From positions 141,277 through 205,276 of the forward strand of contig JNJK01000001.1 of assembly GCA_000701625.1 (NCBI GenBank): a stretch of DNA of 64,000 bases, given 5' to 3'. The notes beneath the pieces are model-generated. The model saw only the letters and a list, made by a program, of their open reading frames with translations. It was not told the DNA's origin and ran no database searches. This document shows, in pieces, positions 35,152-44,439 of this stretch (its first letter is position 1; the number at the start of each line of letters is the position of its first letter). This DNA comes from Lachnospiraceae bacterium MC2017. GTDB taxonomy: Bacteria; Bacillota; Clostridia; Lachnospirales; Lachnospiraceae. The position numbers were made by a program, and so were the translations under genes.

Positions 35152-35426
35152 GATACAACAGTGCGTCCGTCGCGGACATTCCGACTCAATTTATCCGTCC
35201 GTTGAATATTATTACATGTATACACGTATATTTCAATACATTTATACATTAATATAAATCAATTTTGTATATTTATACATGTATTTAAATTAATCCGTCA
35301 TTTTTAACAAATTTTATTTATATTCTTCAAAAATGCTTTATACTATACATATAAAGCCGATATAAAAATCTATATTAACACTCATGTTTGCACAAATTGA
35401 TGTTTTTTTACCCGGAGGTGTTGATT

Positions 35427-35609
35427 ATGTTTAGGTTTAGTGATGAGATCAGCCCCGAAGAGGCTCGTGAATATGGTCTTTCAGATCACGCATTAACAAA
35501 CAGTCTGGATATGCGTTCTCCTATTTTGCAGGAGGAATTCATGAAAGAAAGCCGTACTGTTGATGAAAAAGCAGGTCATGTAAGAAAATCCATGATCCGC
35601 GGACTCTGA
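35427..35609 (+). CDS. Small acidic protein, 60 aa, function unknown
   Basis: The ATG at 35427 has an almost perfect CCCGGAGGTG site 6 bases upstream; a longer frame starting at 35388 does not. The 60 residues begin M-F-R-F-S-D-E-I-S-P-E-E-A-R-E-Y-G-L and end in a basic V-R-K-S-M-I-R-G-L. It is charged and probably helical, with no Cys, signal peptide or membrane segment. A hairpin follows at 35702. It is divergently transcribed from the opp operon. I do not recognise a family; a small regulator or adaptor is possible. Confidence 0.75.
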   Translation: MFRFSDEISPEEAREYGLSDHALTNSLDMRSPILQEEFMKESRTVDEKAGHVRKSMIRGL

Positions 35610-35701
35610 TCCATTAAACTCTTCAGCGTATTGTAAAAGAAGCGAAAGCATCAGCGTTTATACGTTAAACGGACTGCCTTCGCCGATCATAAAGTAAAAA
35701 G

Positions 35702-35740
35702 AACTGCAGTACCGGAAATTTCATTCCATGTACTGCAGTT
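35702..35740. terminator. Bidirectional hairpin between convergent genes
   Basis: A perfect 11-bp stem (AACTGCAGTAC and its complement) with a 17-base loop, flanked by TCTTT on the plus strand and CTTTTTAC on the minus strand. It lies between the 60-aa gene and the aminopeptidase gene. Confidence 0.65.
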
Positions 35741-35803
35741 TCTTTATCATTATGACATTTTAGATAATCGTCACTTCGCGTTTCTTTGTTGTAGTAATTA
35801 TAC

Positions 35804-37660
35804 TCAGATTCCTGCGTATTCCTTGACCCAGGCTTTTTCTTCTTCTGTAAGGTACGGATTCAGTGCATTGACCACTTCGGTCTGATACTCAATGTACTGA
35901 GCCAGCTCTCTCTCACTCATGATCGAACGATCCATTCCTTTATCATCGATAGGAACCATGGTGATATTTTCAAACTTCATGAACTGACCGTCTTCTGTGT
36001 GAACATCTTTCTTTACAATGAGCACATTCTCTGTTCTGATACCGAATTTACCTGCACGGTAAACGCCCGGTTCATCCGTAACATCCATTCCTTCCTCAAG
36101 GACAGCCTCATCCGGAAGCGGCTTCCATCTGATGCCCTGTGGTCCTTCATGAACATTCAGAATGTATCCAACACCATGACCTGTTCCGCACTTGTAATCC
36201 ATTCCCTCATTCCACATCCTCTGACGGGCAAGGATATCAAGATTACGTCCCGTACATCCGTAAAGCCACTTTGCATTTAATAGATTCAGCATTGAACATG
36301 CTGTAAGCGTAAATGCGTGTTTTTCCTCATCTGTGATCGGGCCGAGCACGATAGTTCTCGTAACATCTGTCGTTCCACCATTATACTGTCCGCCGGAATC
36401 CACAAGCAGCATATGTTCCGCTTTAAGTTCCACCGGATTTTCATCTGACGGCTCATAGTGCATCATTGCCGCATTTGCGCCATATGCGCTGATAGTTCCG
36501 AAAGACAGATCTCTGAATTCCGGGATCGCACGACGGAACTCAAGCAGTTCCTCTGCTGCACTCATCTCCGTATACTTCTCTTTACCGATATTGGTCACAA
36601 GCTTATATATAAACTTCGTAAGAGCAACACTATCCTTCAGATAGATCTTTTTCATATGTGCGATCTCAGTACCGTTCTTTACAGCTTTCATCGCAGTTGT
36701 CGGATTTGCCTCTGACATGATCTTTGCTCTCTTTTTCAGGGTCTTATACAGAGTATAGTTCACTTCCGAAGTGTCCAGCATAACAGGACGCAGTTCATCT
36801 ATAGGCAGATGGCTTCCCCGTGCCGCTCCATTGTCATTTGAAACATACGCAACATTGCTTCCGAGACTGCCCTTTTTCAGGAATTTCTTTACGTAGTTAT
36901 AATCTGAAATAATGACGCCTGCTCTGTCCATTGCAGAACGAAGTTCCTCTGTCGCTGCTTTTTTCTGCAGGAAAAGGATAGCACTCTGCTCTGTGATATA
37001 CGCATAGCTCATAAGTACAGGATTACACTCTACATCATTTCCTCTGATGTTAAAGAGCCACATAATATCATCAAGCTTACTTAAGAAAAGTGATGCTGCC
37101 CCTTTCTGCCTGAGTTCATGCCGAACCCTGTCAAGCTTCTGAACCGTAGTTTCACCAACAAGCTTCGGCTGAAGTATTTCTGCCTTACTCACAGGGAATT
37201 CAGGTCTTTCAAATATATCCTCCGAAAGATCCTTTTTATAAGAGATACGGAAGCCTTTCTTTTTTGCGAGTGCCTTCAGTTTCCTGCCAAAATCCGCCGT
37301 CACCGTGCGTCCGTCAAAACCAAGTACACTTCCTCTGCCGAGCTTTTCCTCCAGAAATTCCGCTACTGTCGGAACACCTTCTTCGCCCATTCTGTAAAGA
37401 GTAATGCCGCTGTCCTTTAACTCCTGCTCCGCCTGCACGAAGTATCTGCCGTCTGTCCAAAGGCCAGCCTCATTCTGCATGACCACTAAATCTCCATTAG
37501 ATCCTGTAAAACCAGAGAAAAACTCCCTAACCTTGAAATAGTCACTGACATATTCCGAGTTGTGAAAATCCGCTGTATTGATATAGTATGCGCTAACCTC
37601 TTCACGAATCATCTTTTCTCTGAGTTTCTTAAGTCTCTTCTCAATGATATTTACACACAT
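35804..37660 (-). CDS. pepP: Xaa-Pro aminopeptidase (M24B family)
   Basis: 618 aa, the long APP1-like form with two creatinase-type N-terminal domains (about 10-165 and 170-330) and the pita-bread catalytic domain (about 330-560). All five metal ligands are visible: the two Asp in L-V-D-S-G-G-Q-Y-x-x-G-T-T-D-V-T-R, His in G-H-G-V-G, Glu in D-E-P-G-V-Y and Glu in G-I-R-T-E-N. It removes N-terminal residues preceding proline from peptides in the cytosol, a natural partner of peptide uptake. The start overlaps the upstream DUF6311 gene by 10 bases, with AAGGAG 12 bases before it. Confidence 0.93.
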   Translation of the reverse strand: MCVNIIEKRLKKLREKMIREEVSAYYINTADFHNSEYVSDYFKVREFFSGFTGSNGDLVVMQNEAGLWTDGRYFVQAEQELKDSGITLYRMGEEGVPTVAEFLEEKLGRGSVLGFDGRTVTADFGRKLKALAKKKGFRISYKKDLSEDIFERPEFPVSKAEILQPKLVGETTVQKLDRVRHELRQKGAASLFLSKLDDIMWLFNIRGNDVECNPVLMSYAYITEQSAILFLQKKAATEELRSAMDRAGVIISDYNYVKKFLKKGSLGSNVAYVSNDNGAARGSHLPIDELRPVMLDTSEVNYTLYKTLKKRAKIMSEANPTTAMKAVKNGTEIAHMKKIYLKDSVALTKFIYKLVTNIGKEKYTEMSAAEELLEFRRAIPEFRDLSFGTISAYGANAAMMHYEPSDENPVELKAEHMLLVDSGGQYNGGTTDVTRTIVLGPITDEEKHAFTLTACSMLNLLNAKWLYGCTGRNLDILARQRMWNEGMDYKCGTGHGVGYILNVHEGPQGIRWKPLPDEAVLEEGMDVTDEPGVYRAGKFGIRTENVLIVKKDVHTEDGQFMKFENITMVPIDDKGMDRSIMSERELAQYIEYQTEVVNALNPYLTEEEKAWVKEYAGI

Positions 37661-39306
37661 TCGTCTTTACGCTCCTTAAGTCCTATAAAATATCCATCAT
37701 AAGCATAATAAGTCAAATCAAAGTTATCAAGCATATTTTGCTCCGCCATGGTAAAAATGTATATCGTGTCACTCGACGAATGCCTGGCAGAATCCTCTGC
37801 GATCTCTCTTATATGCAGATCAAAAGACCTGGCAAAATCAAAATCATTTATGGTCATATGATTCATAGCCGCATAATTTGCAAAGGCATATAGTTCATTC
37901 TGCATTAGAAGATCTTTATTCATAAAAATGATATGCCTGTATTTTCCACTTTCTGCAAGTTCATCCCATATAGGAGCATTCAGGACTTCCATTGCCGGCT
38001 GCGCATCTCTTATCGACCTGCTTTTCTCCGAAAGCCCCGGATAAAGATCGACGATCTGAAGCACAAGACAGCATACCGTCAATACCATGATAGCCTTTTT
38101 CGGTCTGATCCTTGTATTTAACAAGTTTTCACACCCAAGCACAGCAAATGCCCCAAAGATCAGGAGATACGTCGGTATCCATACAAACCTTCCGGTGGAA
38201 CGAAAAACTTCCCACAATCTCCTTATCAATCCTGCGCTTTCTATATCGTATTTCCACAACAAATACTGACCTGCACTCACTTCTGTCGATAATGAAAAAA
38301 ATAATGAAAAAACAAAGAGTCCTATCCCAAATCCTACAACCGGTCTTCTCCAGATCTTTCTCCGTACCCCAGTGCATAATGCAATAAAGACAAGGACTAT
38401 AAGTCCAATACCCAAATACGAAAAACCCTCTATCTGACCTTCTGTATAATACGGTATCTCCGGCATAAAAGATGACCATCTGTCCGGGATAAAGAAGCCC
38501 AAAAGATTGAAACTATAATATCCAAGTCCGGGGGCTCCTGAACTCATACCTGAACTAAATCCCCCCAGGATCCACAGTGTAAAGGCCGATAAAGACAAAA
38601 AAGATACAGGGATCAATAAAGCACGCAAAACTCCTCTCTGCTCATACCATACGCGAAGCGCAGAAAAGATCATAATGAAAGCGCATATTCCCAAAAGATA
38701 TATATGAACCGATGCGCAAAGTATTCCTGTGATCCCCCATCTCAACGCGATCTTTAATGTACGTTTTTTTTCAGAAATACATTGTTCGCTATCAGCATCC
38801 GAAAGAAAAAGATACAAAGCCACTAATATGATCCAATGTGATGAAACGGCAGTATGCCAGAAAACCCGCCGCACAAAGATAGGTAAAAAGAGCAGAAAAG
38901 ATGTGTCAACAAGACGCAGGACAGGATTTTTCACGTATCGCGCAAGTATTCTTTCTGAAAGAACACCCTGCATTACAAAGCAAAATAGTCCCCATAGTCC
39001 AAAATACTGAAATGTTTTCGGAATAAACGCCCGAAACAACTTGAAAAAAACAGCACACAACGGAATGGAATCCGTGAAGATCACAGATACACTATATGGA
39101 TAATCCGCCGTATTCATCATTCCGATCATAGGCTGCCAGGGTGCCTCTCTAAATAAAAGCCACCCATAATAGTGCTGTCCCGGATCACCTTCTGTCAAAA
39201 AATCCGTAAAAACAGGCAGCAGGACCCTGGGGCCAAAGATCAAAATAAAGATCATCAGTCCCATAAGCCCTGCCACGATCGTTACAAGTCTCCCCTTTAG
39301 TTTCAT
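37651..39306 (-). CDS. DUF6311 family polytopic membrane protein
   Basis: 551 aa with about 11 membrane helices. The first extracytoplasmic loop contains E-G-D-P-G-Q-H-Y-Y-G-W-L-L-F-R (about 38-52) and Y-P-Y-S-V-S-V-I-F-T-D-S near 70, which I associate with DUF6311 proteins. Their layout resembles lipid-linked sugar transferases (GT-C fold), with an acidic residue in the first outer loop. It may add sugars to surface polymers, but this is inference. AAGGGGG precedes the ATG. It is coupled to the downstream aminopeptidase gene by overlap. Confidence 0.75.
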   Translation of the reverse strand: MKLKGRLVTIVAGLMGLMIFILIFGPRVLLPVFTDFLTEGDPGQHYYGWLLFREAPWQPMIGMMNTADYPYSVSVIFTDSIPLCAVFFKLFRAFIPKTFQYFGLWGLFCFVMQGVLSERILARYVKNPVLRLVDTSFLLFLPIFVRRVFWHTAVSSHWIILVALYLFLSDADSEQCISEKKRTLKIALRWGITGILCASVHIYLLGICAFIMIFSALRVWYEQRGVLRALLIPVSFLSLSAFTLWILGGFSSGMSSGAPGLGYYSFNLLGFFIPDRWSSFMPEIPYYTEGQIEGFSYLGIGLIVLVFIALCTGVRRKIWRRPVVGFGIGLFVFSLFFSLSTEVSAGQYLLWKYDIESAGLIRRLWEVFRSTGRFVWIPTYLLIFGAFAVLGCENLLNTRIRPKKAIMVLTVCCLVLQIVDLYPGLSEKSRSIRDAQPAMEVLNAPIWDELAESGKYRHIIFMNKDLLMQNELYAFANYAAMNHMTINDFDFARSFDLHIREIAEDSARHSSSDTIYIFTMAEQNMLDNFDLTYYAYDGYFIGLKERKDECV

Positions 39307-39345
39307 TGTCCCCCTTGATAGTTCTTCCGCATTGATTTCAGCGAT

Positions 39346-41385
39346 TTACAGCGTTACCCTTCCCGTATCCGCTTCGTAATTCATCAAGCGATCTTCCGCT
39401 TCTTTAGAAATGCTATGAACAAACTGAGATGCAGCTTTCAGCATATCTGCATCGTTATATATATCAGCGATCTTAAAATCCATTACACCGGACTGGCGGA
39501 TACCGAAAAGATCCCCCGGCCCCCTGAGTTTCAGATCCTCAGAGGCGATCTTAAATCCATCGTTTGTGGAATTAAGAACTTTTAATCTCTTATTTTCATC
39601 TTCTCCACCGGCGGTGTTTACAAATATGCAGTAGGACTGCGATTTTCCCCTGCCCACACGTCCTCTGATCTGGTGAAGTGCTGCCAGTCCAAATTTTTGT
39701 GCGTCTTCTATCATCATGACAGTTGCATTCGGAACATCAACACCAACCTCAATGACAGTTGTCGACACCAACACATCTGTCTCATGTTCAGAAAACTGCC
39801 TCATGATCTCATTTTTATCCTTAGATTTCATTTTACCATGAAGCATAGCCACACGGACTTTATCCCCGTAAATTTCCCTGAGTTTTTCAGAGTAGTCGGT
39901 GACATTTTCGCCCTCGACCATTTCAGAGTTTTCCACCTGAGGACATATCACATATGCCTGATGACCTTCCTCTACCTGTTTCCGGATAAAGTTATACGCT
40001 TTTTTTCTGTACTCGATCCCTACAACCGCATTTTTTATGGGAAGACGGGCTGCAGGAAGTTCATCCATTACAGAAATATCAAGATCACCATAAAGGATTA
40101 TCGCCAGTGTCCTTGGTATAGGTGTCGCTGACATTACAAGAACATGAGGTACTTTTTTATCTATTGCCTTATCTGCGAGTACCTGTCTCTGATTAACCCC
40201 AAAACGATGCTGCTCATCGGTGACAACCAGTGCCAGCTCCCGAAAGACCACATCTTCCTGTATCAGTGCATGGGTCCCGATCACAATCTTTGCATTTCCG
40301 GCCTCGATTTCCTTCTTTGCCTCTCTTTTTTCCCTTGCAGTGAGAGATCCTGTAAGCAGCACAACCTTATGATCAAGTCCGTATTCTTCAAAAAGCCCTC
40401 TGATCTTCTCCGCATGCTGAGACGCAAGTACTTCTGTAGGAGCCATCATTGCACTCTGATAACCGTTTGATGCAGCTGTGATCATAGCAAGAAGCGCTAC
40501 GATAGTCTTTCCACTGCCGACATCTCCCTGCACCAGGCGGTTCATTGCACGATCCCCACCAACATCATTCAGAACATCCTGAAAAGCCTTTTTCTGGGCA
40601 TTTGTCAGCTGATACGGAAGCTTATTTATCAACGCCTCCGCTTCCGAGGACCTTTTCATCACAAAATCGTTATGAGAAGCGGCATTTTCCGTCTTCATCC
40701 GCCGTACAGAAAGAAGAAACGACAAATACTCATCAAAAGCAAGCCTCTTTCGCGCTTTTGTCATGATGTCCGGCGATGCCGGTGAGTGAACTGTTTTAAG
40801 GGCAGATTCCAGATCCGGCAGCGATAATGCTGCTCTCTCCGCATCAGTCAAAAAGTCACATATAGGAGAAACTGCATCAAAGGCACTTTGAACCGCTTTC
40901 CCTATTCCTTTTGACGTGAGTCCATGAGTCAACGGATAAACAGGATTAAGTATCCCCACCATTTTCTCATATTCCTCTGCCTGAAACATACGCGGATGAT
41001 CTAATACAAAAGAACCTTTATTAAAGTTCACCTTTCCCAGAAAGACTCTGGTCATTCCCGGCTGAAGATTCTTTTTCAGGTATGGCTGATTAAACCACGT
41101 GAGTTTCACGCCACCTGTGTCATCACTGCCAATAACATTCAAAATAGACAAACGGCGCACATGGATAAGTGACGGCACTCCCTGCAACGTAAGCCGAAGT
41201 GCAACCAATTCGCCTTTTTTCGCCTCCGATAACTCAGAAACTTTTCTGACGGGTGGATTTACCACAAAATCCCGGGGAATATACAGCAAAAGATCCCATA
41301 AAGAAAAGACGCCCACTTTGCCGAACAAAGCGGATGTCTTTTCTCCGATCCCTTTTATATTATTAACAGAATCCGATAACTTCAT
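39346..41385 (-). CDS. recG: ATP-dependent DNA helicase RecG
   Basis: 679 aa, full length. The N-terminal wedge/OB domain (about 1-150, G-I-G-E-K-T near 14) is followed by superfamily 2 helicase motifs: Walker A G-D-V-G-S-G-K-T, T-D-E-Q-H-R-F-G in place of DExH, S-A-T-P-I-P-R-T-L, and R-G-R-V-G-R-G. RecG regresses stalled replication forks and processes recombination intermediates. It lies 5 bases after the FakA gene. The order Asp23-FakA-RecG mirrors yloU-yloV-recG of B. subtilis. Confidence 0.97.
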   Translation of the reverse strand: MKLSDSVNNIKGIGEKTSALFGKVGVFSLWDLLLYIPRDFVVNPPVRKVSELSEAKKGELVALRLTLQGVPSLIHVRRLSILNVIGSDDTGGVKLTWFNQPYLKKNLQPGMTRVFLGKVNFNKGSFVLDHPRMFQAEEYEKMVGILNPVYPLTHGLTSKGIGKAVQSAFDAVSPICDFLTDAERAALSLPDLESALKTVHSPASPDIMTKARKRLAFDEYLSFLLSVRRMKTENAASHNDFVMKRSSEAEALINKLPYQLTNAQKKAFQDVLNDVGGDRAMNRLVQGDVGSGKTIVALLAMITAASNGYQSAMMAPTEVLASQHAEKIRGLFEEYGLDHKVVLLTGSLTAREKREAKKEIEAGNAKIVIGTHALIQEDVVFRELALVVTDEQHRFGVNQRQVLADKAIDKKVPHVLVMSATPIPRTLAIILYGDLDISVMDELPAARLPIKNAVVGIEYRKKAYNFIRKQVEEGHQAYVICPQVENSEMVEGENVTDYSEKLREIYGDKVRVAMLHGKMKSKDKNEIMRQFSEHETDVLVSTTVIEVGVDVPNATVMMIEDAQKFGLAALHQIRGRVGRGKSQSYCIFVNTAGGEDENKRLKVLNSTNDGFKIASEDLKLRGPGDLFGIRQSGVMDFKIADIYNDADMLKAASQFVHSISKEAEDRLMNYEADTGRVTL

Positions 41386-41390
41386 CTAAA

Positions 41391-43097
41391 TTATTCCACC
41401 GAAATAATGTAATAATAGATAGGCTGATCGCCTTCCTGAACTTCTACCTCAACATCAGGGTACGCCTCATTTAAGAGCTCAGCGAGGACATTTGCTTTTT
41501 CCTCTGTAATCTGATCTCCATAGTAAAGTGTGATGAGCTCTGTGTCTTCATCGACCATAGCCTCAACCATATCCTTTACTGTTGCGTTGATCTCCTGACC
41601 AACAGCGAGGATCGAATGATCACCGATTCCCATGATATCTCCGGAATGAATGGTATGACCATCGATCTCAGTATCACGTACTGCATAAGTCACTTCTCCT
41701 GTCTTCACAAGAGACAGTGCATCAGTCATTTCCTGACGGTTTTCCTCTGCAGTATGATCCGGTATAAAGTTTATAAGAGCTGTGATTCCCTGAGGAATAG
41801 ACTTACTGGGGATCACGATCACATTCTTATCTTCACTGAGATCAGCTGCCTGGCTTGCAGCGAGGATGATATTTTTATTGTTCGGAAGAACAAATACTGT
41901 ATCTGCATTAACCTTTGCAACAGCATCCAGAATATCCTCAGTAGACGGATTCATAGTCTGACCACCGGATATAACAACATCAGCTCCGAGTCCCTTAAAT
42001 ACTTCTGTAAGACCATCACCTACAGACACAGTTATAAAGCCGAAATCTTTCTTTTCTGCAGGCACATCTGCCTCTTCTGCCTTATCTACAGTACCGCTGC
42101 CATTTCCGTCAATCTCCTGATACTTTCCGCCATCAAGCTTGAAGAGACGCTCATTATGCTCTTCTCTCATGTTATCTACCTTCATATTGGTGAGATAACC
42201 ATACTTCAGACCTTCCTCAAATGCACGACCCGGGTGATTTGTATGAACATGGACTTTAACAATATCTTCCATAGCCACACAAACAATAGAATCACCGATA
42301 GACTCAAGGAATTTCTTAAAATCAGCCTCATTCTGAGAATTAAATACTCTCTCAAGATTTACGATAAACTCTGTACAATAACCAAATTTGATATCTGCAT
42401 TTGCGACAGCATCACGATTGATCCCCTGCGGCTCAGCAGAAGTCTGTGTCACCTCAAGGTTCAGAGTAACTTCCTTGCCCTGGATGCAATCCAAAACGCC
42501 GCGGATAACTTCGATAAGACCTGTTCCGCCGGAATCAACAACTCCCGCTTCTTTAAGCACAGGAAGCAGCTCCGGTGTCTGGGAAAGAACATATTCACCA
42601 TGCTGAAGAACCTGGCTTACAAACTCCTCTGTTGAAAGAGATGTATCCTCTGCAAGTTCATTTGCCTTCTCTGAAATGCCTCTTGCAACTGTCAAGATAG
42701 TACCTTCCTTCGGCTTCATTACAGCCTTGTAAGCAGTCTCTACAGCTTTATTGAATGCAGCTGCGAGAATAGGTGCATCCAGTTCTTCATATTCCTGAGC
42801 AACCTTTGTAAAACCTCTTAAAAGCTGAGACAGGATAACTCCGGAATTTCCGCGGGCACCTCTTAAAGAACCCATGGAAATACCCTTACATACAGTCTTC
42901 ATATCTGCTGTCTCAGGAAGAGATGCTACTTCCTTTGCCGCAGATGTGATGGTCATGGTCATGTTTGTACCAGTGTCTCCATCCGGTACAGGGAACACGT
43001 TTAATTCGTTGATCCGTTCTTTGTTAGCGTTCAGATTGTTCGCAGCACAAAGGAAGCACTGACGAACAGCACGCGCATCGATCTTCTCAATGGACAA
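41391..43097 (-). CDS. fakA: Fatty acid kinase ATP-binding subunit FakA (DhaL-domain, YloV)
   Basis: 568 aa from a TTG at 43097, chosen because AGGAGG sits 9 bases upstream. An N-terminal DhaL kinase domain (about 5-200) contains the nucleotide-binding N-V-F-P-V-P-D-G-D-T-G-T-N-M and G-A-R-G-N-S-G-V-I-L-S-Q. A middle domain with V-H-V-H-T-N-H-P-G near 295 and a C-terminal EDD-like domain ending in Y-Y-G follow. With a FakB lipid carrier it phosphorylates exogenous fatty acids for phospholipid synthesis. It follows the Asp23 gene by 20 bases. No fakB gene is seen here. Confidence 0.92.
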   Translation of the reverse strand: MSIEKIDARAVRQCFLCAANNLNANKERINELNVFPVPDGDTGTNMTMTITSAAKEVASLPETADMKTVCKGISMGSLRGARGNSGVILSQLLRGFTKVAQEYEELDAPILAAAFNKAVETAYKAVMKPKEGTILTVARGISEKANELAEDTSLSTEEFVSQVLQHGEYVLSQTPELLPVLKEAGVVDSGGTGLIEVIRGVLDCIQGKEVTLNLEVTQTSAEPQGINRDAVANADIKFGYCTEFIVNLERVFNSQNEADFKKFLESIGDSIVCVAMEDIVKVHVHTNHPGRAFEEGLKYGYLTNMKVDNMREEHNERLFKLDGGKYQEIDGNGSGTVDKAEEADVPAEKKDFGFITVSVGDGLTEVFKGLGADVVISGGQTMNPSTEDILDAVAKVNADTVFVLPNNKNIILAASQAADLSEDKNVIVIPSKSIPQGITALINFIPDHTAEENRQEMTDALSLVKTGEVTYAVRDTEIDGHTIHSGDIMGIGDHSILAVGQEINATVKDMVEAMVDEDTELITLYYGDQITEEKANVLAELLNEAYPDVEVEVQEGDQPIYYYIISVE

Positions 43098-43117
43098 TTT
43101 CAAAATCCTCCTGAATG

Positions 43118-43474
43118 TCAATCAATAACTCTGACGCCCTCGACATAGATATTGATCTTCTCTACTTCAAAGCCTGTGTATTTCTCAAGCTTATATTTCA
43201 CTGCATCGACCAGATTTTCAGCAACAGCCTGGATGCTGACACCATACGCAACGATCACGTGCAGATCGATAACCAGTTTATTTGCATTAAATGTGACGTT
43301 AATTCCTCTTGCAAGGCTGTCCCCTCCAAGAAGCTTTACCAGACCGTCCTTAACAGATACCGCAGCCATTCCGACTATACCAAAGCACTCTGTTGCTTCA
43401 TTACCTGCGTACTGCGCAATCGCATCTGTGTCAATGACAATATTGCCAAGTTCGGTACTCATGCGTCCCTTCAT
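43118..43474 (-). CDS. Asp23/Gls24 family protein (YloU-like)
   Basis: 118 aa from the ATG at 43474, which has GGAG six bases upstream; an ATG at 43462 is an alternative. The family pattern is clear: G-N-I-V-I-D-T-D-A-I-A-Q-Y-A-G, G-I-V-G-M-A, V-D-L-H-V-I-V-A-Y-G-V and V-N-I-Y-V-E-G-V-R-type ends. Members are small cytosolic or membrane-associated proteins linked to envelope stress; the YloU type is almost always next to fakA (yloV), as here. Confidence 0.92.
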   Translation of the reverse strand: MKGRMSTELGNIVIDTDAIAQYAGNEATECFGIVGMAAVSVKDGLVKLLGGDSLARGINVTFNANKLVIDLHVIVAYGVSIQAVAENLVDAVKYKLEKYTGFEVEKINIYVEGVRVID

Positions 43475-43592
43475 GTCTGTCTCCAATCCGAAGCGTCTTT
43501 TCAAAGAACTGCTGTCTGCCGCGCTCCAAAGCTTACAGCAACCGAAAATGGTATCTGTCCGATCAACTTAACAGAAACCGAAAATCTACAAT

Positions 43593-43621
43593 ATTATATC
43601 TCTTAAAGCAGAAAATGAAAA
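43593..43621 (-). promoter_or_regulatory. Probable promoter of the Asp23-fakA-recG operon
   Basis: On the minus strand TTTTCA (43616-43621), a 17-bp spacer and TATAAT (43593-43598), about 120 bp upstream of the Asp23 start and just past the L28 terminator. Confidence 0.55.
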
Positions 43622-43642
43622 GGGTTATTGAACACATCAAAA

Positions 43643-43670
43643 AAGTCGGATGACAATCATCACCCGACTT
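43643..43670 (-). terminator. Terminator of rpmB
   Basis: An 11-bp G+C-rich stem (AAGTCGGGTGA with one mismatch) and short loop, followed by six T on the minus strand, 29 bases after the L28 stop. Confidence 0.9.
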
Positions 43671-43698
43671 TACCGATCTCAATATTATAAAGAAGATG

Positions 43699-43884
43699 TT
43701 ATGCACGCTCAACTGCGCCGGAACGCAGGCAGCGGCTGCAAACATAAAGTCTCTTCGGAACGCCGTTCACCTTACACTTAACATGCTTGATATTAGACTT
43801 CCAGATATGGTTTGACCTTCTATGAGAATGGCTGACATTATTTCCGAAATGAACGTCTTTACCACAAATAGCACACTTTGCCAT
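43699..43884 (-). CDS. rpmB: 50S ribosomal protein L28
   Basis: 61 aa, the standard length. It starts M-A-K-C-A-I-C-G-K and shows the typical S-H-S-H-R-R-S-N middle and V-C-S-R-C-L-R-S-G end. Both C-x-x-C pairs are kept, so this is the zinc-binding (C+) form. A strong AGGAGGTG site precedes it, and it has its own terminator. It lies upstream of the Asp23 gene as in B. subtilis, though here both are on the same strand. Confidence 0.97.
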   Translation of the reverse strand: MAKCAICGKDVHFGNNVSHSHRRSNHIWKSNIKHVKCKVNGVPKRLYVCSRCLRSGAVERA

Positions 43885-44006
43885 GATAACACCTCCTTGC
43901 AGACGAAGTTTTTCGAGCTCTCTTTGAGACTCGCAACGTTGATATTCTAACAGAACAATTTTACAAATGCAAGCACTTTTTTATATTATTAGGAAATTCG
44001 TACTCT

Positions 44007-44408
44007 TTAACCGTTTTCAGTACGGTCAAATGCGATATCTACCGCAGCCTCATCAGATACATCAGTAGAGCCAGCCTTAGGCTCTGTAAACTTGTTTACA
44101 AGTTCAGGAACCATATCCAGTATCTTTGTCATAGTATCCTGATTCTTTACATTTACAAGACGCACTTTTCCGTCGTGCAATACGAGCACTGCAGACGGAG
44201 ACATCTTTCCTCCGATACCGCCTCCGCTATTTCCTTTCTTTTCACCGGTGCCTGTACCTGCCCCCATTCCAAATGCCACTTCTACAAGAGGTACCAGAGT
44301 TGTATCGCCTAAAACGATAGGTTCACCGACCACGGTCTTTGAGGAAAGAAAGGAACTCATTCCATTCATCAGCTGTCCGATAACTGCATCAACATTTTTT
44401 TCTGACAT
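44007..44408 (-). CDS. ytfJ: YtfJ/GerW family sporulation protein
   Basis: 133 aa. It has the family start (V-D-A-V-I-G-Q-L-M-N-G-M), the G-D-T-T-L-V-P-L-V-E-V-A-F-G-M-G-A-G core, a glycine-rich G-G-G-I-G-G-K segment and the S-P-S-A-V-L-V block. GerW-type proteins are linked to spore germination in Bacillus, but are also kept in clostridia that sporulate poorly. AAAGGAG precedes the ATG. It follows the DUF2953 gene by 31 bases, the same order as ytfI-ytfJ in B. subtilis. Confidence 0.92.
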   Translation of the reverse strand: MSEKNVDAVIGQLMNGMSSFLSSKTVVGEPIVLGDTTLVPLVEVAFGMGAGTGTGEKKGNSGGGIGGKMSPSAVLVLHDGKVRLVNVKNQDTMTKILDMVPELVNKFTEPKAGSTDVSDEAAVDIAFDRTENG

Positions 44409-44439
44409 TTATGCTCCTTTTATCGCGTATAATCAACTC

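Noticed and set aside
41616-42635. 339-aa plus-strand frame antisense to fakA
   Set aside because: It is a shadow frame of a well-recognised gene; no start signal and low-complexity Cys/Ile-rich translation.
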